Shown here: one piece after another, positions 37,946 to 50,235 of the stretch
Position numbering within the stretch: position 1 is the stretch's first letter
Layout: each line of letters opens with the position of its first letter
Assembly: GCA_030562195.1 (NCBI GenBank)
Contig: CM060200.1
Span: 21,615,023-21,679,022 of the forward strand
DNA length: 64,000 nucleotides
From: Nipponacmea schrenckii
Taxonomy: Eukaryota > Mollusca > Gastropoda > Lottiidae
Direction of reading: 5' to 3'
Notes under the pieces: model-generated
Seen by the model: only the letters and a program-made list of their open reading frames with translations
The model's database searches: none
What the model was told of the DNA's origin: nothing
Made by a program: the position numbers and the translations under genes

Positions 37946-40232
37946 TTACGTATTTCGACTTTGGCGAAAACGTATTGTAATCGTTCGGATTATTTTATTT
38001 TTTACGTATTTCGACTTTGGCGAAAACGTATTGTAATCGTTCGGATTATTTTATTTTTTTTTTTTTTTTTGTAATTCTTGGATGAGTTTGCAGACAAACT
38101 GGTAAAAGGTGCAGAAATTCTAAATCTACAGTTGATCTTAGAATGATTTCTATTATCAAATAAAACAAAACCGGAAGTTCTATCTCTGACAGGAAGTGAG
38201 AACCGGAAGTTGAGGTTTTTTTGCTTTAGCATGTTTATTTTCAGTTCGATTTTGACCGGATTTTCAGATTTGAAAACTTCAATGTATTTGTCAACTAACA
38301 ATTATAGGTTTTATGCAATTAGGTTAAATATTTTACCCACGATTTGCAATTCAATATTCAAGGGTCATCGGCAAAAATTTCAGACCGTGATTTCTCCTTT
38401 AATATAAATGGTAAAATTTTGAAACTTTACCAGTTGATAGGCGATATGATTATAATTTTTGAAAAAATGTGAAAAAAAAATTCTACTTCCGGTTTAGCCT
38501 CAAATGACGTAATTACGTAACTTCCGGTCTATAACTGCTAGGTGAAAAGTGAAAACTGTTTTAGAAATAACTTGTCAATAGTAATTGATTTGACCTAAAT
38601 AATTAGGTCAAGCTGCCATATCGGCCGCCATTTTGAATTTTTGTTACAATTCTTAAATCCGAAATTCAGACACTACTGATAGACCGATTTTGATGAAATT
38701 TAGCACATAGATACAATGGATCATTATCTACCTTTTCTTGGAGACCGATTTTCAAATTTCGTATTTTCTTTCGAATTATTTAAATTTCGATTTTTTCAAA
38801 ATTAGGTCACTTTAACGGCTACGGAAGGTGTGACCCACTTAATCTATGACCTTGAAAATTAGGTCAAATAATATTCAATATATTGTCTACGAGTAGATAT
38901 TTTTTAATTTGGCTTACTTAAAAAATTCATAGAGATAAGTGTACTTAAATACAGCAAAAATTGATAATTTTCATATTTTCGCCATCATTAACCGTTACGG
39001 AAGGTGTGACCTAATTATTTTATGACTTTGAAAACTAGGTCAAATGATATTCAATATATTGTCTAGATGTAGGTAATTGCAAATTTAGCCTACATAATAT
39101 TTTAAGGCTCTCGAAATACGTTCATAATTGTAAGCAATTCTAGTTTTTTTTTTTTTTTGTAATTCTTGGATGAGTTTGCAGACAAACTGGTAAAAGGTGC
39201 AGAAATTCTAAATCTACAGTTGATCTTAGAATGATTTCTATTATCAAATAAAACAAAACCGGAAGTTCTATCTCTGACAGGAAGTGAGAACCGGAAGTTC
39301 AGGTTTTTTTGCTTTAGCAAGTTTATTTTCAGTTCGATTTTGACCGGAGTTTCAGATTTGAAAACTTCAATGTATTTGTCAACTAACAATTATAGGTTTT
39401 ATGCAATTAGGTTAAATATTTTACCCACGATTTGCAATTCAATATTCAAGGGTCATCGGCAAAAATTTCAGACCGTGATTTCTCCTTTAATATAAATGGT
39501 AAAATTTTGAAACTTTACCAGTTGATAGGCGATATGATTATGATTTTTGAAAAAATGTGAAAAAAAAAATTCCACTTCCGGTTTAGCCTCAAATGACGCA
39601 ATTACGTAACTTCCGGTCTATAACTGCTAGGTGAAAAGTGAAAACTGTTTTATAAATAACTTGTCAATAGTAATTGATTTGACCTAAATAATTAGGTCAA
39701 GCTGCCATATCGGCCGCCATTTTGAATTTTCGTTACAATTCTTAAATCCGAAATTCAGACACTACTGATAGACCGATTTTGATGAAATTTGGCACATAGG
39801 TACAATGGATCATTATCTATCATTTCTTGGAGACCGATTTTCAAATTTCGTATTTTCTTTCGAATTATTTAAATTTCGATTTTTTCAAAATTAGGTCACT
39901 TTAACGGCTACGGAAGGTGTGACCCACTTAATCTATGACCTTGAAAATTAGGTCAAATAATATTCAATATATTGTCTAAGAGTAGATATTTTTTAATTTG
40001 GCTTACTTAAAAAATTCATAGAGATAAGTGTACTTAAATACAGCAAAAATTGATAATTTTCATATTTTCGCCATCATTAACCGTTACGGAAGGTGTGACC
40101 TAATTATTTTATGACTTTGAAAACTAGGTCAAATGATATTCAATATATTGTCTAGATGTAGGTAATTGCAAATTTAGCCTACATAATATTTTAAGGCTCT
40201 CGAAATACGTTCATAATTGTAAGCAATTCTAG
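37946..40232 (+). mobile_element. Repeat family copy 3, tandem dimer inserted in the 41-bp satellite
   Basis: It starts TTACGTATTTCGAC at 37946 with two 48-bp 5' units, then two 1.1-kb bodies head to tail (first ending CTAG at 39140-39143, second at 40229-40232). Both bodies begin with a poly(T) run. Flanks are satellite on both sides (CTTAT before, TCTAT after), and joining them restores the satellite unit, again without target duplication. The two bodies are nearly identical to each other and to copies 1 and 2. Confidence 0.8.
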
Positions 40233-41490
40233 TCTATATTTTAAAATTATCATTCCTTCAGCTTTATTCTTATTCTATATTTTAAAATTATCATTCCTTC
40301 AGCTTTATTCTTATTCTATATTTTAAAATTATCATTCCTACAGCTTTATTCTTATTCTATATTTTAACATTATCATTCCTACAGCTTTATTCTTATTCTA
40401 TATTTTAACATTATCATTCCTTCAGCTTTATTCTTAGTATCATTCCTTCAGTTTTATTCTTATTCTATATTTTAACATTATCATTACAGCTTTATTCTTA
40501 TTCTATATTTTAACATCACCATTCCTTCAGCTTTATTCTTATTCTATATTTTAAAATTATCATTCCTACAGCTTTATTCTTATTCTATATTTTAACATTA
40601 TCATTCCTACAGCTTTATTCTTATTCTATATTTTAAAATTATCATTCCTTCAGCTTTATTCTTATTCTATATTTTAAAATTATCATTCCTACAGCTTTAT
40701 TCTTATTCTATATTTTAAAATTATCATTCCTACAGCTTTATTCTTATTCTATATTTTAACATTATCATTCCTACAGCTTTATTCTTATTCTATATTTTAA
40801 CATTATCATTCCTTCAGCTTTATTCTTAGTATCATTCCTTCAGTTTTATTCTTATTCTATATTTTAACATTATCATTACAGCTTTATTCTTATTCTATAT
40901 TTTAACATCACCATTCCTTCAGCTTTATTCTTATTCTATATTTTAAAATTATCATTCCTACAGCTTTATTCTTATTCTATATTTTAACATTATCATTCCT
41001 TCAGCTTTATTCTCAGTATCATTCCTTCAGTTTTATTCTTATTTTATATTTTAACATTATCATTCCTTCACCTTTATTCTTATTCTATATTTTAACATTA
41101 TCATTCCTTCAGCTTTATTCTTATTCTATATTTTAAAATTATCATTCCTACAGCTTTATTCTTATTCTATATTTTAACATTATCATTCCTTCAGTTTTAT
41201 TCTTATTCTATATTTTTAAATTATCATTCCTACAGCTTTATTCTTATTCTATATTTTAACATTATCATTCCTACAGCTTTATTCTTATTCTATATTTTAA
41301 AATGATCATTCCTTCAGCTTTATTCTTATTCTATATTTTAGCATTATCATTCCTACAGCTTTATTCTTATTCTATATTTTAAAATTATCATTCTTCAGCT
41401 TTATTCTTGTCGTTTATGATAACATTACCATCTCTTCATCAATTTATTTCTTTCATATATTATAACATTATTATTAAGCATATCATTTTT
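40233..41490. repeat. 41-bp satellite array, right part
   Basis: Same unit as at 37030-37945. It also contains a higher-order duplication: an irregular block with the shortened unit TTATTCTTAGTATCATTCC occurs at 40430, 40825 and, changed, 41008. Units decay after 41400. Confidence 0.93.
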
Positions 41491-42570
41491 ATACAGAACA
41501 ACCAAGGTCTAAATAACACGAAAGAATATTATACCAACCCCTATCAAAATCGTATTAAAAATTCAATTTTAAAGCAAACGTGCAAAAATCTCGGTAAAAA
41601 AATTGTGCTCTTCAAAATTTGAAATCAAAGTAAATGACATTATGAATGATTGAAAAAACATACAATCATCGTCCTGATAAATAAGTGACATTTTCAAATT
41701 CATCACCAAGGAAAGGATTTGTCTGTTTGTGTACTGACATAACAACAAGGTGTGAACCCTGGCATGTCTGCAGTCACAATGAGCATACAATAGGCCTATA
41801 GTTGTTGGGTTGTCTCCAGCCTACATTGATTTCAGCTCACCCCCAAAGCTGTCTTTGTTTAAATTTCATGAAAATCCTTTATATCCCTGAACAAAATTCA
41901 CCCAATAATCCTACACAATGGTCAATGGTCCATCAGAACAAATGGAGTATAGATTTATTTTTACCACTGACAACACTTCATCCTAAGCCAACGTTTTTAT
42001 TTATTATTTTGCATCAATGTCTAGCGATTAGATTAATCAATTAAATTAGACAATTTACTAAGCAAAACAATTAAAATGTTCTCAAATATTTGTGTCTAGT
42101 TATTTCCTTCCCAATAATTGAATGCCACTAAATGCTATCTTTGAGTCTCATTTCATAGAGATCAAGCATATGTGCGGTTTTAAATAAAACTTAATCAAGA
42201 GTAGCACGGAAGGTTTTTTCAGCAGTTTTCAGTAACAAAAAAGAATTATAAGGAATAATCTATAGCCCTTACTAATTCAGTGAAACACGTATCTTACTTT
42301 ATGTTTCAGTAAGGAAGATATTTAGAAATGTTGACACCATTAAATTCAACTTATCAATATTAACGTCAACTTTCATTTTTGACACTGTGTGATATTGTGC
42401 AGAAGGCGCGTGACGAACCCTGTAATGTGTGACGATATATTTCGTTTACGATGTATTTTGCTGATATTATTACAAATGTACGGTAGCATCGTGAGGAGAG
42501 GGATGTTTTTGTTGGAGGCCACAAAGGCTTGAAAAACTAAAGTTAGGTAATTGCTTTTGAAAAACGCAAC
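41491..42570. other. Intergenic, with the WDR83 upstream region
   Basis: No exon recognised. The WDR83 promoter should lie in the last few hundred bases; no TATA box was recognised. Confidence 0.4.
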
Positions 42571-45500
42571 ATGAGCACCGATATACCTGTAAAGTTGATC
42601 AGGACAGTCGACTGTAAACAAGGAGCAGTTAGAGCTGTTCGATTCAATGGTAGACTTTTTTTTACAATTATATACAACTTTATGTTTTACAGAGTAGATT
42701 AGTATATAAACATAATTGACACTATTGCATTGCCCCTATAATTGACACTATTGCATTGCCCCTATTTGATCAATATTATACCTGTTCTTCGGTCTGTTAG
42801 TGTTAGTAAGCCTTTTGGCTTCTTGACCACCTTATAAAATTATTGAAAGGACTTCCAAACTGCAACTGCATTTTCTAAGATTGGTCTAATAAGTGTCTTG
42901 TATAGGCCTAGTGGAAGGAAGGTATCTTTGTCCATAAATGTAAAGGGTCTTCTCAGCAGTCCTATCATTCAGTTTGATTTTTTACATTTCTCTGCTATAT
43001 GTTGGTCAAATTTGCGGTTGTTCTGGAATGTAACTCCAAGGTCTTTTTCTGCATTTTCTTGTATGATATCTGTGACTGTACCATCTTGTTCTGACAAAAG
43101 ATATTGTTGTGAGTTGTTGTGACCAAAGTGAACAGATTTACACTTTTCTTTGGTGAAGCTCATTTGGCAAATTTCAGTCCATTTTACCAGGTTGTTGATG
43201 TCTGATTGAATCTTTTGTCTGTTTGAGTTGCTATTACAGGGTCCATATAGCTTCGTGTCATCTGCAAATAATTTAATTACTGATTGTACTGCTTCTGGAA
43301 TGTCATTGAAGTATATGAGGAACAGAACAGGTCCTAAGACACTGCCTTGGGGGACACCACTCTGAACACTTGTCCATAGTGAATAGGATAATTCTCTGTT
43401 TTCGTCCAGTTAGAAACATTTCAATCCACTAATATTTGTCCTTCAGTGCCTAGTGCTTTTATTTTTACTAGTAGACATCGGTGAGGAACTTTATCAAATG
43501 CTTTTTGAAAATCAAAATAAACCATGTCAATAGGAAAATTTCATCAGTGGCATTAGTCAGGTAGTCTTATACTTCTAGCAGTTGTAAACTTGTTGAGCGG
43601 CCATGTCTGAACCCATATTGTTCATTATGTAGTAACTCATTTGTTTCTAAATGGTCCATTATTGTATCTCGTAGTATGGATTCCAGAGTTTTCACAATGA
43701 AGCTGGTTAGGCTTATTGGTCTGTAATTAGAAGCTTTCTTTTTGCAACCTTTCTTAAACAATGGTATGACATTTGCAACAATCTGGTAAAGTCGCTTCAT
43801 CTATGGAGGACTGGAATATTGTAGTTAGTGGTTCTGATATTGATTGGCTTAGTTCCTTTAAATCTTTTGGGTGAAGAATGTCGGGTCCAGGAGATTTGGT
43901 TGTGTTGAGGTAATTTTTATGTAATTTTTTAAGTATATTTTCTTTTAGGATGGTCAATGAGTTGAGTTTTATAGTAGGATATGGTATGTGTAAGCTGGGT
44001 ATGTTGATGCAATTTTCTTCTGTGAAAACAGTAACACTGGCAAAAAATCTATTTAGTTCTGTGGCTTTGTCCAAGTCTTCTGTCAATAGCAGTCCGTCAA
44101 TTGTTAACAGGTTCTTGATAGGATTCTTTTCTTTGGTAGTGGAGTGGATGTAACGCCAAAAACCTTTAGGATTATCTTTTATGTCACATGCAAGTTTCTT
44201 TTCATAGTCTTTGTGTGCCTTGTATTGTAGTGAAGTGGCATGGTTTCTTGAGGTTTATGTAGGCTTCGTAATTCATTTTTGTCTTGTTTTTGATGTAGAT
44301 ATTCCATATTGATAGACATTTTCTGAGAAAGTCAAAAGCCTGTGGCTATATCTAGCCTAAATTGAATTAGTAGACCTATCTCTATGTTCTGACAAAATAA
44401 ATATGTAATAATTCATTTAGATATAAGTTTAATTCAGGGTTTCTTGTTTATTCAGCTGATGGTAGTTATTGTTTAACTTGTGGTAGTAACAAAACTATAA
44501 AATTATGGAATCCACATCGAGATGTTATGTTGAAATCATACCAAGGACATGGTTATGAAGTTCTTGATGCTCAATCTAGTGGCGATAACAGTCAAATATG
44601 TTCTGCTGGTATGGATAAAACTGTCAGGTTGTTTGATGTTGCAACAGGAAAGGCTTTAAGAACTTATAGAGGACATGCAGGTTTGTATGGATGCAACTTG
44701 TTTAGGCTAAAATCCGAGGTTACAAATTATTTAGTCTTACATCTCACACTAGCACCCTCTTTCACATCCTATAATTTACATCCTATAATTCAAATTCTGG
44801 CCCATGCACCAGTCCTATATCTCACACTAGCACACTCTTTCACATCCTATAATTCACATCCTAGTCCATGCACCAGTTCACATCTCACTCTTTCACATCC
44901 CCTGTTTTATTATTCAATCTCCTATGCCAACCTGCAAAGTATAAAGAAAGATATAGACAATGAATTACAACAACAATTGCATTTGAACATTAGTTTTCAG
45001 GAATGAATGAAATCCTCTTACCTTCAATATGGTTATTTGTCCTTATTGTCTGGTTATAAACGCACCAGGAGGCTACAGTAAATGTGGTACTTGACATCCA
45101 TTGTCTTTCAAAATATTCACACAGCTGCATAAGCAACTCATTTCCCTGTGCCTTTTCCTTTAGCTTCAAAAAGACAGCTGATATGTGATCTCATGGCAAA
45201 AATGGTATGGACATGAATCTTCTGATGAACTTATTGTAAGCATTCTTATGCCTGTATGAGAGTCCTTCTTTCCTCGCCTGAACATCATAACATAGCACAA
45301 AGGTACCATCTTCATTTGGTCACCTGACTTGCAGAATCATGGCCTCTTGACAACTATAAAAGTAGCATCTGCAAACCATTGCCGACTAACCGCTAACTGT
45401 GCCAATTGTTTGTCTTTGGCCATAACAATGTGGCACTCTCCATCCACTTTCAAGGAACGAAAACTTCATCTAACTAAAATGTAAAATACATATTTGACTT

Positions 45501-48500
45501 TTCTCCAGGGGCCATTTAGACCTGAGGGGTCATTTTGACCAGGGGCCATTTTGGTTGGGGACCATTTTGACCATATCCCGATAGATATTACAGAATTTGT
45601 TATTTGTTAATTGACAATTATAACTGATGAAAGCTATGCCTTTCTTATTTACCATACATTTATTTATTATAGGAACTGTAAACTGTGTAAAATTTAATGA
45701 AGAATCCACTGTAATTCTATCAGGATCTATCGATAGTTCTATTAGAGCCTGGGATACAAGATCTAAGAAACATGACCCAGTTCAGGTAATTTTCATTTTT
45801 TGTTGACTTAATATTTGAAGGAATTCCTAAGATACTACATGAGTGGAATTCAGTTTGTCATATATTATATCATGGTGAAGATACTGGGAGCAATGAATTT
45901 TTATTCCTATGATATTTTCAGATACTAGATGAAGCTAAAGACAGTATAACATCACTGCAAGTATCAGATCATGAAATATTATCTGGGTGTGGTGATAGTC
46001 ATGTCAGAAGATATGATTTGAGGATAGGGAAAATGATGTCTGATTTTATTGGTAGTAAGTACTGATTGTACTTTGTATTTAGAATCAATCCCAATGTAAA
46101 TATTTTAAATTCATGTAATAATCCCTTATCACTTTCTCAATGAAAAGAAGATTTTGTTTATTTGATTGTAAAGTAACCAGTTACACTGTTGACAAATGAC
46201 ACATGCACCTGGGAATACTTTTCAACGGACCCCAATTAATGCACATGCATATCATGGTACATGTAGTTATCTGTTATGGATTTATTTGAATTTTCATTCT
46301 AGATGCTGTTACAAGTGTAACATTTACTAGAGATGCTCAATGTATATTAATTAGTACATTAGATAATACTCTACGTTTAATAGATAAAGATAATGGAGAG
46401 TTATTAAATGAGTAAGTTCTAATAATCTTCAAGTTTTCATTCATCAAATTTTTAAATGATGATAATTGGGAAAGTTAAAAACTACCTCTCCTTATGAGGA
46501 TATGATATTATGTTGTTATTAGCTCTTCTCGTAGAGAAAGAAGACAGCATATTCAATGGTTTTTGAATAAGTTGCAGCCCTATGTTGAAATATGAATTTC
46601 CTTGTGTATCATTATATTATGAGATCTTATGATCGGAATTAAATTTATGTCCATATATAATGACAATTAATATTATATTATTTTGAATGTTTTATACATT
46701 TTAGATATACTGGTCATAAAAATAACGAATATAAAATAGATAATAGTTTAAACAGTAAAGATACCCATATATTATCTGGATCAGAAGATGGATTGGTTTA
46801 TATTTGGGATCTAGTTGATGTAAGTAAACTAGGAATAATTCTGTTATCTCCAGGAACAACTATAGTATATTGCAAGAATAGGTAGATGTTTCTTTTAACT
46901 AGCTAAATAAGTAAAATATTATGGAAGACAATCCCTGCCATAATTAATCATTCTTAATGCTTAATTCGGTGTTAAACATTAGTACAGTAAAATCAACATT
47001 TGTACGCTTAATTTGACATTTGTTCGCTAAATTCATAATTTGTTGTTAAAAATTTATCATTCAAATAAAGAATATTACTGAACAAATTAACGATTAAGCT
47101 GAACTTATATTGCCCACTTCATAACGCCGAATGAAGTTTACCGAACAAATGTTGAAAAACATTTCTCGCATTTCCTGAGAACGATATCATTATGACGACA
47201 AGTGGCGCTGCTCAATTTTAGTTAGGGCTTCGTTCCTATTTGTTTGGCCAATTTTTATGGCCAGCAAGTGGCTGTGTACAAAGTAAAGAATCTTATTAAT
47301 AATTCCAATTTTATGATAAAACGCGAAGTTTTTAATCAAACTCTTGGTACTATTGGAATGTAAGATTTTGAGATAAATATGGTGCCTATACCAGGAAATG
47401 TTTTGAAAAATGGCCATTTTTTGTACAGTCCACAGTGATGTTTGTGGGACAGATATTTTGATGACTTAGCAAAATCCCAACTACATGGTTTCTTCAGACC
47501 TTTGAAATATCGAAAATTCCAATATAAAAGTACATGTATTTTCATGACGAAGACTCGTCATGGCCAATCTTACAAAAATAGCCAATTTTAAATATTCCAC
47601 TCTGATGGTGGTGGGCTATATGTTTTGATGGACAGTCCACGGTGATAGTGGTCGAGCATAATTTTTGATGGAATTGGCAGAATCGTAAGCACACGGTGCA
47701 TTGAGACCTGAGAATATATAAAATAATTCCAATGTAATGGTATTTTCATGCCAAACGTAGTGACTGGCCAGTCAGTGATGAAAACTTTTCATGGCCAATT
47801 TATAAAATATGGCCAATTTTTTATTAGTCCACGCTGATGGTGGTGGGGCATAAGTTTTGATGGGATTGGTAAGAATCCCTACCACATGTGTGCCTTCAGA
47901 CCTATGAAAGTCCAAAAAATTCCAATGAAATGGTATTTTCATGCCAAATTTAGCGACTGGCCAAGTCAGTGATGAAGACCTTTGTTTGAAAAGTCCATGC
48001 TGATGGTGGTGGGGAATAAATTTTGAATTGGCAGAATCCCAACCAAATAGTGGCTTCTGACCTTTATGCCCCACCACCATCAGCGTGGACTGTTTAAAAT
48101 TGACGACGAGCCATAACAAGTCTTCATCTTTATCTGGCCAGTAACTAAACTTGGCATGAAAATACTATTATATTGAAATTTTAGATATATTCACACGTCT
48201 GAACAAACCATGTGGTTGGGATTTTGCAAATTCCATCAAATTATCTGTCCCACCACCATCAATGTGGACTGTACAAAAATTGGCCATTTTGAAAACATTT
48301 CGTGGTATAGGCACCATATTTATCTCAAAATCTCACATTCCAATGAATAAAGAGTACAAAGAGTTTGATTAAAAACTTCGCCTTTTATCATAAAATTGGA
48401 ATTCATAATAAGATTCTTTACTTTGTACACAGCCACTGGCCGGCCATAAAGATTGACCAAATAAATAGGAACGAAGCCCTAACTCAAATTGAGCAGCGCC

Positions 48501-49020
48501 ACTTGTCGTCATAATGATAACCTTCTCACGAAATGCGAAAAATGTTTTTCAACATTTGTTCGGTAAACTTCATTCGGCATTATGAAGTGGGCACTATTAG
48601 TTCGGCTTTATCGTTAATTTGTTCAGTAATATTCTTTATTCGAATGATAAATTTTTAACAACAAATCATGAATTTAGTGAACAAATGTCAAATTAAGCGT
48701 ACAAATGTTGATTTTACTGTACTAATGTTTAACACCGAATTAAGCATAAAGAATGATTAATTATGGCAGGGATTGTCTTCCATAAAATATGGATAGAAAA
48801 GATTCTAGTAACATTGAAAACAATCCAAATATGGAATAAGTCATTTCGTTGATAAATTATGTCTATTTATTTGTAGGCTAAATTGGTTGAAAAATTAGAC
48901 CATAAGACAAGTCGTGCCATCCATTCCTTATCTTACCATCCTACAGAGACCTGTTTACTTACTGCATCAGCTGATAAGATTTTTATGTGGAAATCTCAGT
49001 ATGCTGCTAGTGGGGACTGA
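42571..49020 (+). CDS. WDR83: WD40-repeat protein 83 / MORG1 (complete, 7 exons)
   Basis: Exons 42571-42649, 44438-44680, 45673-45785, 45922-46051, 46303-46411, 46705-46819 and 48877-49020 close in phase to 933 bases, 310 residues (human 315). Diagnostic blocks are DCKQGAVRAVRFNGFLVYSA, CLTCGSNKTIKLWNP, GHGYEVLDAQ, GMDKTVRLFDVATGKALRTY, ILSGSIDSSIRAWDTRS, ILDEAKDSITSLQVSDHEIL, VRRYDLRIGKM, LDNTLRLIDKDNGELLNEYT, GHKNNEYKIDNSL, LSGSEDGLVYIWDLVD and SLSYHPTETCLLTASADK. It folds as a seven-blade WD40 propeller. In animals WDR83 is a scaffold for ERK signalling modules and a component of spliceosomal C complexes. Reading the exon 2 frame past 44680 is intron. Intron 1 holds an antisense retrotransposon remnant, and intron 6 a large foldback element. 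Confidence 0.98.
42838..44215 (-). pseudogene. Non-LTR retrotransposon reverse transcriptase remnant (CR1/Jockey-like) in WDR83 intron 1
   Basis: In order on the minus strand: DYEKKLACDIKDNPKGFWRY, LTEDLDKATELNRFFASV, TKSPGPDILHPKDLKEL, ASNYRPISLTSFIVKTLESI, EQYGFRHGRSTSLQLLEV, IDMVYFDFQKAFDKVPHRCL, SGVPQGSVLGPVLFLIYFND, the active-site block KLFADDTKLYGP, and a thumb-like MIGLLRRPFTFMDK and LYKTLIRPILENAVAVW. The catalytic Asp pair is present (FADD), but frameshifts and stops break the frame at several points and the endonuclease is absent, so it is 5'-truncated and dead. A 25-bp direct duplication (ATTGACACTATTGCATTGCC twice, 42711-42766) lies past its 3' end. Clade assignment beyond CR1/Jockey-like is not safe by eye. 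Confidence 0.9.
44738..44905 (+). repeat. Short imperfect direct repeats in WDR83 intron 2
   Basis: CATCTCACACTAGCAC, TCTTTCACATCCTATAATT and CATGCACCAGT recur two or three times. They account for the open frame that runs past exon 2. Confidence 0.7.
46914..48789. mobile_element. Foldback element, 1.9 kb, in WDR83 intron 6
   Basis: Inverted arms of about 650 bp: 46914-47565 and 48118-48789. Matching landmarks are AGACAATCCCTGCCATAATT on the left (from 46927) with its complement ending at 48778; GACAAGTGGCGCTGCTCAA at 47197 with its complement near 48490-48510; and GTGGCTGTGTACAAAGTAAA near 47268 with its complement near 48418. The centre (47566-48117) carries repeated GCTGATGGTGGTGGGG and TGGTATTTTCATGCCAAA units. 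No coding frame. Confidence 0.88.
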
Positions 49021-49233
49021 ATGTCAAGAATGATTGCTAATGACAATTGTTGGCCTTATGCCATGGATAAATGGGAAATAACTCCTGCTGGCTTTGTACT
49101 ATAGAGAGATCACTGTACTTAAAAGAAGTTGAAACACTATTTCTTAAATGTCATAGCATTAAGGAATGTAAGTTGATTGATTTTAATGAGATCTGTCATG
49201 AAAATGAAAGAACATGTAAATGTACCGGCTTCA

Positions 49234-49239
49234 AATAAA
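49234..49239 (+). terminator. WDR83 polyadenylation signal candidate
   Basis: AATAAA 214 bases past the stop codon; a second AATAAA-like stretch follows within a few bases. Confidence 0.5.
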
Positions 49240-50089
49240 TTAATAAAAATGTTTAAGGTGTTTTGTAAGATAAATAATACAGATGTCCATCAACATTTTA
49301 TATCGTCCTCATATTCTTGTGAAATACACTTTAAATATAAAATGAATAAAAGTGAAGATAATCGGTTCATTAAAAAGGACCCAAGTAAGTTATATTTTGT
49401 AGGGAGCAATATCTAAGACTTCAAGACAACAGGCATTCTCATTATTATAAAGTGTTCACCTTTGTTGAGTAGATTTTATCAATTTTTACATCATTAAACT
49501 AAATTTGTTGCTAATCCGAAGAATCCATCGAGTATAACAACAAAAGTTTTCTTGTTCTTGACAAACCAACCATCTTAGAAGGATCACCTTGTATACATTT
49601 TGATGTACATAATTTATGGTTCTGGTAACTAGGTAGATGGCAAAGATTCTTGGTCTCTGAAGATGTACTCAAACCATAGGCATTACCAGTTGGGTATGGT
49701 CATGAATAGTAGATGTAGTCAGGAGTGTTGCGTTTGACCGATATTCTTTTTTGCAACTGTCAAATTTCTAACATCAAGCTATTCTGGTAGGACATTTAAC
49801 CAAGGAATTGCTACGCACTCAAAAAATACCATAACAATGGAAATCTGAAAAGCTTCCGCTAAAGTCGATGCCTTAGAATTCGACAGTCGGGTCATATAGC
49901 TACCAATGATCTATGGTGGTACACAGAGAAGGTTCGGACATTGCCCTAATGAACATAAGAAACCATACAAGTTGGTTATCAAAAGTGGGCAGAATTCACA
50001 TGTTGTAGTTGGTGCAATAGATAATAGATAAATCTACTTTGAATGGTGGAGGGGATAAAAAAAATCTTCCACTCGCCGATGATCGCATA

Positions 50090-50235
50090 GAGTAAACGTT
50101 CCTTTGATATGCTTCCCCTACATTATGGAACTCGATTCCTGATAACAAAATTCCAAATCAGTTGATATTTTCAAACTTAGACTCAAAACATATTTATTCA
50201 AGCTACAGTTTGGAACTGAAGACCAGTCTTAAACT
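50090..50235 (+). pseudogene. Tail relic of a non-LTR retrotransposon
   Basis: Reads SPTLWNSIPDNKIPN and, one frame over, SVDIFKLRLKTYLFKLQFG. This WNSLPD...S.F...LK..LF pattern is the common end of CR1/L2-type reverse transcriptase proteins. One frameshift separates the two halves. Confidence 0.65.

Noticed and set aside
37200..41410. CRISPR-like regular spacing of a repeat
   Set aside because: The whole 41-bp unit is repeated with no variable spacers, and the genome is eukaryotic; it is a satellite.
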